A stretch of DNA of 47,460 bases from Brotaphodocola sp003480315 (GCF_964246085.1 NZ_CAXTPD010000030.1), one strand, 5' to 3'. Shown: positions 31,571 to 40,495, counted from the stretch's first letter. Notes: generated from the letters alone by a model not told the origin. Numbers and translations are program-made.

Positions 31571-33031
31571 ATGATGACACAGAAATTTAGTATGGAAAAG
31601 CCGAAACTGATCAAGATTGTGATTTGTCTTTTGATTGTAGCTATTTTCTGGGTAATGCCGGCACCGGCACCCATGACAACCGCGGGTATTCGCGTGATTG
31701 GTGTCTTTATTTCTACTGTAATTCTGCTTTCGGCGGTTGATACAGTGTGGCCGGCCATGTTGGCGGTGGTATTGTTGTCAAGAACTGGCGCTACAACGTT
31801 AAACGGCGCAATCAGTGGAAGTCTTGGAAACTGGGTGGTATACTTTGTCCTGATGACTTTTATTATGACTCATGCGCTGAATGAATCCGGCTTCACTTCT
31901 CGTCTGGTTGCAAAATTCATGAGCCAGAAATTCGTAAATCGGAATCCATGGACTTTCACCATTTCTCTTGGTGTTCTGGGCATGATCCTAGGTGCATTTA
32001 TTGATCAGGTTCCGGCAGCAGCTTTTATGCTAGCATTCGTAAACCGCATTTATCAGGAACTTGGGTATACGAAAGAGGACAGCTACCCGCATATTACCAA
32101 TATCATTACCTTGTTTGGCGTTAATATCGGTGGAGCCATGACTCCGATTTCTCATTCCCTGATTATTCTTGGCCTCGGTGTGTATGAATCTGCAACAGGG
32201 CAGAGCATCAGCCTGTTTACCTATCTGCTGTTCGGCATTCCGACCGGTATCATCTTGTTTATTCTGATGGCACTAATTGTGCGTTTACTGGCAAAACCGG
32301 ATTTCAGCAAATTTAAAGATTTCGATGTAAACAAAGTTCTGGATCAGCAGGGACCGATGGATTTAAGAGAAAAGGTAACGGTTTTTGTGTTTTTCCTGAC
32401 TGTCCTTCTCTGGATTATTCCGGGTTTCTTAAAGCTTTTTATTCCGGACGCAGCGTTTGTAGCAACCTTGAACAGTTACGGCATTACCTTCTGGGCTGCC
32501 GTGTCGGTGGTTTTGATGGGTATCATCAGTATTGACAACAGGCCACTTATAGATGTGCGCGATATCGTGAACAAACACATCAACTGGGGTATCTTGATTT
32601 TTATCAGTATCGGCGTGTATTTCGGAAGTGTAATCTGTGCGGAAGAGACAGGTGTGAACGCGTTTATGTCGGCCTACATTAGCCCGCTCATCAGTCATGT
32701 TCCGACGATGGCTGTAGTGCTCATCATTGCTTATGCAGCAGTATTTATGACAAACTTTGCGTCCAACGTATCAACTATTACAGTTATGACCGGACTGGGT
32801 GTTGCCCTTGGCATGAGCACCGGTGTGGTAAATCTGGTAGCAATCTCCATGGTAACCAGTTTCTGTGGGTCAGCCGCTTATCTGATGCCGTCCAGCTTTG
32901 CTGTAATTGCGATGCTCCATGGCAATGAGTACAGCAGTAAAAATCAGATTTACAAATATGGTATTCTCATGATGATTATCACACCGCTTGTGGTAACACT
33001 GATTGGATACAGCATCGGAACCATGTTGTAA
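31571..33031 (+). CDS. SLC13/DASS-like anion permease
   Basis: Polytopic membrane protein of 486 residues with about 11-12 helices. It has two inverted hairpin-like repeats, FIDQVPAAAFML (about 140) and MTNFASNVSTITVMTG (about 396), the latter matching the SNT-type motif of sodium:dicarboxylate/sulfate symporters. AGGAGGGG precedes two adjacent ATGs at 31571 and 31574. It probably imports the organic acid handled by the neighbouring dehydrogenase and dehydratase; the exact ligand cannot be read from sequence. Confidence 0.85.
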   Translation: MMTQKFSMEKPKLIKIVICLLIVAIFWVMPAPAPMTTAGIRVIGVFISTVILLSAVDTVWPAMLAVVLLSRTGATTLNGAISGSLGNWVVYFVLMTFIMTHALNESGFTSRLVAKFMSQKFVNRNPWTFTISLGVLGMILGAFIDQVPAAAFMLAFVNRIYQELGYTKEDSYPHITNIITLFGVNIGGAMTPISHSLIILGLGVYESATGQSISLFTYLLFGIPTGIILFILMALIVRLLAKPDFSKFKDFDVNKVLDQQGPMDLREKVTVFVFFLTVLLWIIPGFLKLFIPDAAFVATLNSYGITFWAAVSVVLMGIISIDNRPLIDVRDIVNKHINWGILIFISIGVYFGSVICAEETGVNAFMSAYISPLISHVPTMAVVLIIAYAAVFMTNFASNVSTITVMTGLGVALGMSTGVVNLVAISMVTSFCGSAAYLMPSSFAVIAMLHGNEYSSKNQIYKYGILMMIITPLVVTLIGYSIGTML

Positions 33032-33060
33032 GAAAATGCAAAAAACAGAATATGCAGGAC

Positions 33061-33098
33061 GCAAAAACGCTGGAGCAAATGCTTCAGCGTTTTTGTGT
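33061..33098. terminator. Bidirectional terminator between the permease and PBP genes
   Basis: AAAAACGCTGGAGCA and TGCTTCAGCGTTTTT form a stem of about 15 bp with A and T runs on both sides. It serves the plus-strand permease and the minus-strand pbp gene, whose stop is at 33120. Confidence 0.88.
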
Positions 33099-33119
33099 AC
33101 GATGAATCAGAGCAAACAG

Positions 33120-35789
33120 TTAATCTCGTCCGGGCCCATTGGATACAGCTGAAGATGGCCTGGTGCTGGCGCCTCCCGGTCCAAGACCGGGAACTACGCC
33201 TGGTCCGCTGGAACTGTCAGAATCATCTTCATCCGGCCCCAGGTAAGACGGATCAATGGTCACACTGGTGTGTCCGGGGCAGTGACCGGTTGGCATTGCG
33301 TATTTGGAATCATCGGTCTCGCCTTCCTCTCCGGCAGGGAGGGCAATGCGTACCCTGGAGGTCTTCGGACAGTTAGTACCAGGAAGAAGTCCGGTGACGC
33401 TGCATACGGTAGTGAGCACATGGGTGTTGCACATTTCTGTCGGGACGGTTCCTTTCGCGAAATATTCCGTATAGACCGCATTTCCGCGCGGATCGTGGGA
33501 GCAGACACCCGGAATGGCAAGCTTACCGGATTTGCGGCAGATCTCTGCGGTCTCCACGCTGTCCGGAACGGTGAAGCCGGGATCACTTAAGCCCTCGTGA
33601 ACGCGGGTCATGATCTTGCGCCAGATATCCTTGTGGAAGGATGTGCCGCCGTTCTGGCCGCTGAGCTTCTGGTTTTCATCGCAGCCGCCCCATACGCCGG
33701 CGGTGTAATAAGGGGTATAGCCGATAAACCAGATATCGTTATTGTTGCTGGTGGTACCGCTTTTGCCGGCTGCAGACATATTTGGAAGTGCTGCACGGGT
33801 GCTGGTAGAGCTGACACTGACACCGGAGCTTGCAAAAATACGGTTGGCCTGCATGGAATCTTCCATGGCATCGGTCAGAAGGAATGCGGTGGAATCCTTC
33901 AGGACCCGGTGGGTTTCCGGTTCATTGTCAATAAGTAACTTTCCATCGTGGTCGAGGATTTTAGTAAAGAATACCGGTTTGGTGTAAAGGCCGCCGTTGG
34001 CAATGGAAGCGAAGGCCGCGGTCAGCTCCAGGTTGGTCACACCTTTTGTGATGCCGCCCAGCGCGGTAGCCGCGTTCATGTCGGTATCGGTCAGGGTGGT
34101 GATGCCGAAGTTTTTGGCGTATTCCACACCCAGCTGAGGGCTTACGGTTTCCATCATGGTGCGAACTGCAACGATGTTCATGGAGTAGATAATACCATCG
34201 CGGATACTGGAGTAGCCGAGATAACCCTGCTTGTACCAGTTTTTAAACGTTTTTCTCCCGATGGTGAACGGCGCGTCATAGTAGACGCTCCCCAGGGTGG
34301 CACCGCAGGTATCGAGCGCCGGGGCAAATGCCGTGATGACCTTGAAGGTGGAACCAGGCTGTCTGGTGGTATCGGTCGCACGGTTTAAGGTCAGACTTGC
34401 TGTCTTGGTGCCACGGCCGCCGCTTATGGCCTTGACTTGTCCGGTCTTCTGGTCCATGATGACGAAAGATACCTGTGGCTGCAGCACCTTGCTGGAGCGT
34501 TCGCCGATGATGGTGTCGCCCTGCTGCAGAATGGCTGCCTTATAGGCCTCAATATCTGTATCTGCCTCCGCTTCACTGTTGTAAAGACCCTCCCAGCCTG
34601 CGTTCAGAGTGGAGGTGTGCCAGGATTTTAAGTTCTTTTCAGAGAAATGCTCGGTAGTGCCGTCTGCGTGAGTCACGGAAAGACGGTATTCCAGGCTGTA
34701 GCGGGCAGCGGAATAGTTGGAAGGATCATTGACCTCTTCATCTACAATGGCCTGAAGAGCCGGATCCTGGGTGGTGTAAATCTGAAGCCCTCCGCTGTAG
34801 AGCAGGTTATGAGCCTGGGTTTCCGTGTAGCCAAGCTTTTCCATCAGTGTATCTTTTACCTGCTGGGTCAGCTCATCGGTGAAGTAGCTGTACGGAGTAG
34901 AGTTCTCTTTGGAGACATTATCCACCATCTGGATACGGTCATAGACGTCATCTGCCAATGCCTCTTCCTGTTGATTTTTGCTGATATAGCCCTGTTCAAA
35001 CATGTACTGCAGGATGACCTTGCGTTTTTCCGCGTTGGCTTCCTGACCGCTGATCGGGTTTAAACGGGATGGGTTCTGGGTGATGCCTGCAATGACTGCA
35101 CACTCAGAGAGCGTCAGGTCAGAAACATCCTTATTAAAATAGCGGCGGGCTGCGACTTTGACACCCAGGGCGTTATTGCCTAAGTTGATGGTGTTTAAGT
35201 AGTTGGTTAAGATCAGCTTGCGGTCCATGGATTTAGTGAGCTGCAGGGCAAGGTACTGCTCCTGCAGCTTTCTCTCTAATTTGGCTCCGAAGCTGGTCTC
35301 CATTCCGCCGTTGAACATGTTGTTCTTGATGAGCTGCTGGGTGATGGTGCTTCCGCCTCCGCGGTTTTCACCGGTCAGTACGCCGACTGCTGCACGGGAA
35401 ATAGAGCGTAGATCGATGCCGTTGTGGGTCCAGAAGCGGGAGTCCTCTATGGCAACGAATGCGTTGATCAGGTCCTTGGGAAGCTCGTCGAAGGTTGCTT
35501 CTTCCCGGTTTGAGCCTGCTGTTACCAGGGTGTCGGTTAAGTTGCCTGTGCTGTCATATACCGTTGTGGCATAGCCGATGGGGACGATGCTGTCCACATT
35601 GAGCTCCGGGGCATTGTCGATGATACCCATGACAATACCGATGCCGATGCTGGATATGACCAGAACGCAGAACAGACAGAGCACGCAGCAGGTCTTTATA
35701 AAGGTAAGAAAAATCCGGGAGCGGTATTTGGCGCTTCGGGAGTTTGCGGCCTGCAGACGCTTTTCTGTCGCATCTTTTCCATAATTCAT
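33120..35789 (-). CDS. Class A penicillin-binding protein (PBP1A type)
   Basis: Bifunctional peptidoglycan synthase of 889 residues. It has a short cytoplasmic basic segment, one membrane anchor (about 30-56), a GT51 glycosyltransferase domain with EDSRFWTHNGID (catalytic Glu115) and GGSTITQQLIKN (145-156), and a transpeptidase domain with SxxK at 480-483 (GSTFK), SMN at 536-538 and KSGTT at 676-680. The C-terminal tail (about 820-889) is Gly/Pro/Ser/Asp-rich and disordered. ATG 35789 has AGGAGG upstream; an open extension to 35891 has none. Monocistronic, with its own promoter at 35918-35946. Confidence 0.95.
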   Translation of the reverse strand: MNYGKDATEKRLQAANSRSAKYRSRIFLTFIKTCCVLCLFCVLVISSIGIGIVMGIIDNAPELNVDSIVPIGYATTVYDSTGNLTDTLVTAGSNREEATFDELPKDLINAFVAIEDSRFWTHNGIDLRSISRAAVGVLTGENRGGGSTITQQLIKNNMFNGGMETSFGAKLERKLQEQYLALQLTKSMDRKLILTNYLNTINLGNNALGVKVAARRYFNKDVSDLTLSECAVIAGITQNPSRLNPISGQEANAEKRKVILQYMFEQGYISKNQQEEALADDVYDRIQMVDNVSKENSTPYSYFTDELTQQVKDTLMEKLGYTETQAHNLLYSGGLQIYTTQDPALQAIVDEEVNDPSNYSAARYSLEYRLSVTHADGTTEHFSEKNLKSWHTSTLNAGWEGLYNSEAEADTDIEAYKAAILQQGDTIIGERSSKVLQPQVSFVIMDQKTGQVKAISGGRGTKTASLTLNRATDTTRQPGSTFKVITAFAPALDTCGATLGSVYYDAPFTIGRKTFKNWYKQGYLGYSSIRDGIIYSMNIVAVRTMMETVSPQLGVEYAKNFGITTLTDTDMNAATALGGITKGVTNLELTAAFASIANGGLYTKPVFFTKILDHDGKLLIDNEPETHRVLKDSTAFLLTDAMEDSMQANRIFASSGVSVSSTSTRAALPNMSAAGKSGTTSNNNDIWFIGYTPYYTAGVWGGCDENQKLSGQNGGTSFHKDIWRKIMTRVHEGLSDPGFTVPDSVETAEICRKSGKLAIPGVCSHDPRGNAVYTEYFAKGTVPTEMCNTHVLTTVCSVTGLLPGTNCPKTSRVRIALPAGEEGETDDSKYAMPTGHCPGHTSVTIDPSYLGPDEDDSDSSSGPGVVPGLGPGGASTRPSSAVSNGPGRD

Positions 35790-35917
35790 ATGGGAATCCT
35801 CCTTTGTTGTGGGAATTCTTCGTATAAAAATCCAATTTACGTGATTTGAGTCACCTGCTTGTTTTGCCGTTTGTCGTAACCGTGCAGGCACGTTTCCGGC
35901 TTTCTGGTGCTCGTTAC

Positions 35918-35946
35918 ATTATATCAAAATGCCCCTTACAATGCAA
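35918..35946 (-). promoter_or_regulatory. Promoter of the PBP gene
   Basis: On the minus strand TTGCAT (35941-35946) and perfect TATAAT (35918-35923) are 17 bp apart, leaving a leader of about 120 nt. The 302-bp gap between the PBP and yigZ genes (35790-36091) holds this promoter, the divergent one at 36011, and a short palindrome CGTGC-AG-GCACG (35881-35892). Confidence 0.75.
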
Positions 35947-36010
35947 CCATAGCGCTGTTTGCGGCATTCGATGCACCCAGGTCCGAGAAATACATGAACC
36001 GTAATATTTC

Positions 36011-36039
36011 TTGCCAGAACCGTTTTTTATTGGTAAGAT
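36011..36039 (+). promoter_or_regulatory. Promoter of yigZ
   Basis: TTGCCA (36011-36016) and TAAGAT (36034-36039) with a 17-bp spacer, about 50 bp before the ATG at 36092. Confidence 0.5.
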
Positions 36040-36091
36040 AAAGAACGAAACCAACGAATAAGTCAACTTGTGTTATATAGGAAGTATACCC

Positions 36092-36742
36092 ATGATGGAA
36101 CGATATAAAATCCTTTTTGATGGCGGAGAGGGCGAACTGACCGAGAAAAAGTCCCGTTTCATTGCCACCACAAGACCGGTGGAGAGCGAGGAAGAGGCAG
36201 TTGCCTTTATTGATGAAATGAAAAAGAAATACTGGGATGCCAGACATAACTGTTCTGCTTATGTGATCGGCGAGCGGGGACAGGTGCAGCGCTGCAGTGA
36301 TGACGGAGAACCGGCACAGACTGCAGGCCGCCCAATGCTGGATGTGCTTCTTGGCGCGGAAGTGAAGAATATCTGCGTCGTGGTGACACGTTACTTTGGA
36401 GGAACTCTTCTTGGCACCGGAGGCCTGGTCCGCGCCTATTCCGGCGCAGTGCAGGAGGCGCTGAAAAACAGCGTCATTGTGGAGAAATGTCCGGGTGCAG
36501 AGCTGAAGATCCATACGGATTACAACGGTATCGGCAAGATCCAGTACATCACCGCCCAGATGGAGATCCCGGTCCTGGAAACCCAGTATACCGATGCGGT
36601 GGATGTGGTCTGCATGGTGCCGCTGGAAAAAGAGGGCTCCCTGGTGGCCCAGATTACCGAGAAGACTGGCGGAAAAGCAGTTATGACACGGGAAAAAGAG
36701 TGCTATTATGGCTTTGCGGATGGCGAGCTGGTGCTGTTTTAA
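36092..36742 (+). CDS. yigZ: YigZ/IMPACT-family protein
   Basis: Protein of 216 residues. The N-terminal UPF0029 domain has KKSRFIATTRPVESEEEA, ARHNCSAYVIG, CSDDGEPAQTAGRPML and VVVTRYFGGTLLGTGGLVRAYSGAVQEAL, followed by a ferredoxin-like C-terminal DUF1949-type domain (about 135-216). The family is conserved and related to eukaryotic IMPACT; its bacterial role is not settled (links to translation or nucleic-acid binding have been proposed). AGGAAG precedes ATG 36092. Single-gene unit ending at the 36836 terminator. Confidence 0.93.
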   Translation: MMERYKILFDGGEGELTEKKSRFIATTRPVESEEEAVAFIDEMKKKYWDARHNCSAYVIGERGQVQRCSDDGEPAQTAGRPMLDVLLGAEVKNICVVVTRYFGGTLLGTGGLVRAYSGAVQEALKNSVIVEKCPGAELKIHTDYNGIGKIQYITAQMEIPVLETQYTDAVDVVCMVPLEKEGSLVAQITEKTGGKAVMTREKECYYGFADGELVLF

Positions 36743-36835
36743 ATTTTAAACAGAAAAATGCAATGCAATGCGGAAAAAACGCTTGCAATCCGTTGAACAG
36801 AATGCTATATTTATAAATTGTGATAAGTGACGTGA

Positions 36836-36870
36836 ACTAAGGACCTGGCAACAAGTCCTTAGTTTTTTTG
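36836..36870 (+). terminator. Terminator after yigZ
   Basis: AACTAAGGAC and GTCCTTAGTT form a perfect 10-bp stem, followed by a run of seven T. Confidence 0.9.
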
Positions 36871-36880
36871 TAAAGCTGAT

Positions 36881-36903
36881 GCAAATGTGCACTGCACATT
36901 TGC
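36881..36903 (+). repeat. Palindrome just upstream of typA
   Basis: A perfect inverted repeat with 11-bp arms (left arm GCAAATGTGCA, 36881-36891) around a single central C. It ends about 11 nt before the typA ribosome site (AGAGGAAG, 36914-36921) and has no T run. It could be an operator or a hairpin in the typA leader. I saw no good promoter between the yigZ terminator and typA. Confidence 0.85.
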
Positions 36904-36930
36904 GCCAAAAGAAAGAGGAAGATTACGATT

Positions 36931-38760
36931 ATGAAAATGAAGAGAGAAGACATCCGTAACATCGCGATCATTGCCCACGTTGACCACGGTAAAACGACCC
37001 TGGTAGATGAGCTGTTAAAGCAGAGCGGTGTATTCCGTGCGAATCAGGAAGTGGAAGAGCGTGTCATGGACTCCAATGATATCGAGCGTGAGCGCGGAAT
37101 CACCATCCTTTCCAAGAATACCGCTGTTTTTTATAAAGATAAGAAGATCAATATCATCGACACCCCAGGACATGCAGATTTCGGTGGCGAGGTTGAGCGA
37201 GTTCTGAAGATGGTAAACGGCGTTATCCTGGTCGTAGACGCTTACGAGGGTCCGATGCCGCAGACAAAATTCGTTCTCCAGAAGGCTCTGGAACTGGATC
37301 TGTCCGTTATCGTCTGCATCAACAAGATCGACCGTCCGGAGGCAAGACCGACTGAGGTGATCGACGAAGTCTTAGAGCTGTTTATGGATCTGGATGCTTC
37401 TGATGAGCAGTTAGACTGCCCGTTTGTATTTGCATCTGCCCGCTCCGGCTTCGCAAAGAAAGAGCTGGATGATCCGGAAGTTGATATGAGCCCGCTGTTT
37501 GAGACCATCGTAAATTATATCCCGGCTCCGGAAGGAGACCCGGATGCAGAGACCCAGATGCTCATCAGTACCATCGATTACAATGAGTTTGTTGGCCGTA
37601 TCGGTGTCGGCAAGATTGACAACGGCAGTCTCAAGGTAAACCAGGACTGCGTCATTGTAAACCATCATGATCCGGATAAGATGCGCAGAGTCAAGATCGG
37701 TAAACTGTACCAGTTTGACGGCTTAAAACGTGTTGAGGTCCAGGAAGCAACCATCGGTGATATCGTTGCGGTATCCGGCATTGCAGATCTGCATATCGGT
37801 GATACCATCTGTTCCCCGGAAAACCCGGAATCCATTCCGTTCCAGAAGATTTCCGAGCCGACTATCTCCATGAACTTCATGGTCAATGACAGCCCGTTAG
37901 CAGGACAGGAAGGTAAGTTCGTTACCTCACGTCACATCAGAGAGCGTCTGTTCCGCGAGCTGAACACCGATGTCAGCCTGCGGGTAGAGGAAACCGAGTC
38001 TCCGGACTGCTTCAAGGTTTCCGGCCGTGGTGAGCTGCATCTGTCTGTCCTCATTGAGAACATGCGCCGTGAGGGCTTTGAGTTTGCAGTCAGCAAGGCT
38101 GAGGTTCTTTACAAATACAACGAGCGCAATCAGAAGTTAGAGCCGATGGAGCTGGCTTACGTGGACGTTCCGGAGGAGTTTACCGGTGCAGTTATCCAGA
38201 AGCTGACCGCCAGAAAGGGTGAGCTGCAGGGCATGAGCCCGGCAAACGGCGGTTATACCCGTCTGGAGTTCTCCATCCCGTCCAGAGGTCTGATCGGCTA
38301 CCGCGGTGAGTTCATGACCGATACCAAGGGTAATGGTATCATCAATACCATTTTCGATGGCTACGGTCCGTACAAGGGAGACTTAAGCTACCGCAAGACC
38401 GGTTCCCTGATCGCTTACGAGAGCGGTGAGACCATCACCTATGGTCTGTTCAACGCACAGGAGCGCGGCATCCTCTTTGTAGGACCGGGCGAGAAGGTTT
38501 ACTCCGGTATGGTCATTGGCCAGAACCCGAAGACTGAGGATATCGAGGTCAATGTCTGCAAGACCAAGAAGCTGACCAACACCCGTTCCTCCAGTGCCGA
38601 TGAGGCATTAAAGCTGGTTCCGAAGAAGATCATGAGCCTGGAGCAGTGCCTGGAGTTCATCGATACCGATGAGCTGCTTGAGGTAACTCCGGAGAACCTG
38701 CGTATCCGCAAGAAGATCCTGGACCCGACTATGCGTAAGAGAGCATCCTTCAAAAAATAA
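36931..38760 (+). CDS. typA: Translational GTPase TypA/BipA
   Basis: Ribosome-associated GTPase of 609 residues, related to EF-G and implicated in 50S assembly and stress or cold adaptation. G motifs are AHVDHGKTT (16-24), the switch sequence ERERGITI, DTPGHADFGGEVER, and NKIDRPEARP. Domain II follows, then EF-G-like domain III (SGRGELHLSVLIENMRREG) and the TypA-specific C-terminal domain (SIPSRGLIGYRGEFMTDTKG, NTRSSSADEALKL). Length is normal. It is flanked by terminators on both sides, so it is a single-gene unit. Confidence 0.97.
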   Translation: MKMKREDIRNIAIIAHVDHGKTTLVDELLKQSGVFRANQEVEERVMDSNDIERERGITILSKNTAVFYKDKKINIIDTPGHADFGGEVERVLKMVNGVILVVDAYEGPMPQTKFVLQKALELDLSVIVCINKIDRPEARPTEVIDEVLELFMDLDASDEQLDCPFVFASARSGFAKKELDDPEVDMSPLFETIVNYIPAPEGDPDAETQMLISTIDYNEFVGRIGVGKIDNGSLKVNQDCVIVNHHDPDKMRRVKIGKLYQFDGLKRVEVQEATIGDIVAVSGIADLHIGDTICSPENPESIPFQKISEPTISMNFMVNDSPLAGQEGKFVTSRHIRERLFRELNTDVSLRVEETESPDCFKVSGRGELHLSVLIENMRREGFEFAVSKAEVLYKYNERNQKLEPMELAYVDVPEEFTGAVIQKLTARKGELQGMSPANGGYTRLEFSIPSRGLIGYRGEFMTDTKGNGIINTIFDGYGPYKGDLSYRKTGSLIAYESGETITYGLFNAQERGILFVGPGEKVYSGMVIGQNPKTEDIEVNVCKTKKLTNTRSSSADEALKLVPKKIMSLEQCLEFIDTDELLEVTPENLRIRKKILDPTMRKRASFKK

Positions 38761-38815
38761 ATACTGCCGGATTTCCTAAAACCTGATACGGATGTTTCCG
38801 GTTAAGCTGTTTTTT

Positions 38816-38866
38816 CGCCGCACAGCCTCTTCTCTTTTCAGAGAAGTCGGCTGTGCGGCATTTTTA
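38816..38866 (+). terminator. Terminator after typA
   Basis: A long stem of GCCGCACAGCC with GGCTGTGCGGC, enclosing a second TTCTCT/AGAGAA helix, followed by ATTTTT. The remaining gap to 38982 shows only AT-rich sequence with no confident promoter. Confidence 0.88.
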
Positions 38867-38981
38867 CTGTGCGCGTTTTGCCGCCATTTGTCGAGCGAAT
38901 CACTGAATAAATTTTCTCATTTTCCCATAAATATGATAATAGCTGAAAGCTAAATGAAATGGGAAGAGGAGAGAAAATACT

Positions 38982-39626
38982 ATGTCAGAAAAAGTGATTG
39001 AAAACAATAAAGTCAGTGTGATCGGGGAAATCATTTCCGGATTTACCTTCAGTCATGAAGTGTTCGGAGAAGGGTTTTATCTGGTGAATGTGGCGGTGAA
39101 CCGTCTGAGTGAGCAGGCTGACATCATTCCGCTGATGATTTCCGAGCGGCTTTTAGATGTAAAGGAAGATTACATTGGCTGCACGGTGGAGGCCATTGGC
39201 CAGTTCCGTTCCTATAACCGCCATGAGGGTATCAAAAACCGTCTGGTGCTGTCTGTGTTTGTCCGCGAGATTCATTTCATGGAGAAGTTTACGGATTACA
39301 CTAAGACAAATCAGATCTTTCTGGATGGTTATATCTGTAAAGCGCCGGTGTACCGGAAAACGCCGCTTGGCCGTGAAATCGCGGATCTTTTGCTGGCTGT
39401 AAACCGTCCTTACGGCAAATCTGATTATATTCCGTGTATTGCCTGGGGCAGAAATGCCCGGTTTGCATCCGGCTTTGAGGTTGGAACCCGGGTGAGGGTC
39501 TGGGGCCGTGTCCAGAGCCGGGAATACACAAAAAAGCTCAGTGAGACAGAGTGTGAGAAGCGTGTGGCCTATGAAGTTTCCATCAGCAAGCTGGAGGAGG
39601 GGGAACCGGAAAACGAAACTGCGTAA
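38982..39626 (+). CDS. Single-stranded DNA-binding protein-like, two OB folds
   Basis: Protein of 214 residues. The C-terminal half (about 108-206) is SSB-like: IFLDGYICKAPVYRKTPLGREIADLLLAVNRPYGKSDYIPCIAWG, then GTRVRVWGRVQSREY and YEVSISKLE. The N-terminal half (about 8-103) looks like a second, diverged OB strand pattern (VSVIGEIISGFTFSHE, DYIGCTVEAIGQFRSYN). The usual acidic SSB tail ending in DDDIPF is missing; it ends EEGEPENETA. It is probably an accessory SSB rather than the replicative one. GGGAAGAGGAG precedes the ATG. Confidence 0.82.
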   Translation: MSEKVIENNKVSVIGEIISGFTFSHEVFGEGFYLVNVAVNRLSEQADIIPLMISERLLDVKEDYIGCTVEAIGQFRSYNRHEGIKNRLVLSVFVREIHFMEKFTDYTKTNQIFLDGYICKAPVYRKTPLGREIADLLLAVNRPYGKSDYIPCIAWGRNARFASGFEVGTRVRVWGRVQSREYTKKLSETECEKRVAYEVSISKLEEGEPENETA

Positions 39627-39635
39627 CAGATTTAC

Positions 39636-39664
39636 TTGCAAACGGCGTGGGAATGTGGTAGGAT
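39636..39664 (+). promoter_or_regulatory. Promoter of the corrinoid adenosyltransferase-like gene
   Basis: TTGCAA (39636-39641) and TAGGAT (39659-39664) with a 17-bp spacer, about 100 bp before ATG 39761. Confidence 0.5.
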
Positions 39665-39760
39665 AAGGACGCTTGTATCAGAGAGATCAATGATTCTGAC
39701 GGAGCAGTCTGTGTGAACAGGAAGTTCCCGAATGCTAAGAAAAACAGAGGTGCAAAAGCG

Positions 39761-40249
39761 ATGAGTACAGGAAGACTAGAGGTCATCTGCGGCGAAGACA
39801 GCTCAGGAAAGACAGCGATGGCCCTTGGCAGGGCGCTTCAGGCGCTCACAGAGCAGAAAACCGTGATCGTGATCCAGTTTTTGAAAGGCAGTGAAAAAAC
39901 TGGAAATCTGGAAGTGCTAAAGCGAATGGAGCCGGAACTCAAAGTATTCCGGTTTGAAAAGTCAGACCGTTATTTTGCGGAGCTGAGCGACGCGGAAAAG
40001 AAAGACGAAGAGATCAATATCCGCAATGGTTTAAACTATGCGAAGAAGGTACTGACCACAGAAGAATGCGATCTTCTGGTGCTTGATGAGGCCCTTGGCC
40101 TGGTGGACCAGAATATTGTGACGGAAGAAGAAATGGCGGGTATCTTAAGCTGCCGTGACCAGGTTCAGGTCATCGTGACCGGCAAGGTACTGCCGGAAGG
40201 TCTCAGCCGCATTGCAGATAAAGTTGAGAAAGTGGATTGCTGCAAATAA
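39761..40249 (+). CDS. CobA/BtuR-like P-loop ATPase (ATP:corrinoid adenosyltransferase family)
   Basis: Protein of 162 residues with the layout of CobA/BtuR: P-loop near the N-terminus, IQFLKGSEKTGNLEVLKRM (compare the QFIKG segment of CobA), LVLDEALGLVDQNIV as Walker B region and VQVIVTGKVLPEGLSRIADKV near the end. The P-loop is odd: CGEDSSGKTAMALGRAL, where CobA has GxGKGKTTAA. It may adenosylate corrinoids or have drifted to another ATP-dependent role; no other cobalamin gene is nearby. ATG 39761 follows AGAGGTG by 8 nt; an open extension to 39713 has no ribosome site. Confidence 0.75.
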   Translation: MSTGRLEVICGEDSSGKTAMALGRALQALTEQKTVIVIQFLKGSEKTGNLEVLKRMEPELKVFRFEKSDRYFAELSDAEKKDEEINIRNGLNYAKKVLTTEECDLLVLDEALGLVDQNIVTEEEMAGILSCRDQVQVIVTGKVLPEGLSRIADKVEKVDCCK

Positions 40250-40261
40250 GACGCAGTAAAC

Positions 40262-40290
40262 TTGACAATTAAATAGGTTGATGCTAGTAT
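40262..40290 (+). promoter_or_regulatory. Promoter of the lysine riboswitch-dapA operon
   Basis: Consensus TTGACA (40262-40267) with TAGTAT (40285-40290) after 17 bp, giving a start a few bases before the riboswitch. Confidence 0.75.
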
Positions 40291-40301
40291 TATACATAAA
40301 C

Positions 40302-40480
40302 AGGCAAGTAGAGGTTGCGCGAAGCATGAGTAAAGGATCTGATGCACCAGAAGCAGAAGAAGATTCCTGAAAGGGTGGGCGCCGAAGATACAGGACGGAC
40401 TGGACGTCGTTTATCTGGGTACAGGGTGAACAATCCTGTAACTGTCATCCGACCGGATGGAGAGCTACTTAAAGCAGAAA
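40302..40480 (+). promoter_or_regulatory. Lysine riboswitch (L box)
   Basis: The conserved blocks appear in order: AAGTAGAGGTTGCGC (about 40306-40320), AGGGTGGGCGCCGAAGATAC, CTGGGTACAGGGTGAACAATC, CCTGTAACTGTCATC and the closing GGAGAGCTACTT (40459-40470). Lysine binding in this family stabilises the aptamer and favours the downstream terminator, lowering lysine synthesis. The following genes, dapA and dapB, fit exactly. Confidence 0.95.
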
Positions 40481-40495
40481 GCACATAGCGACTTT

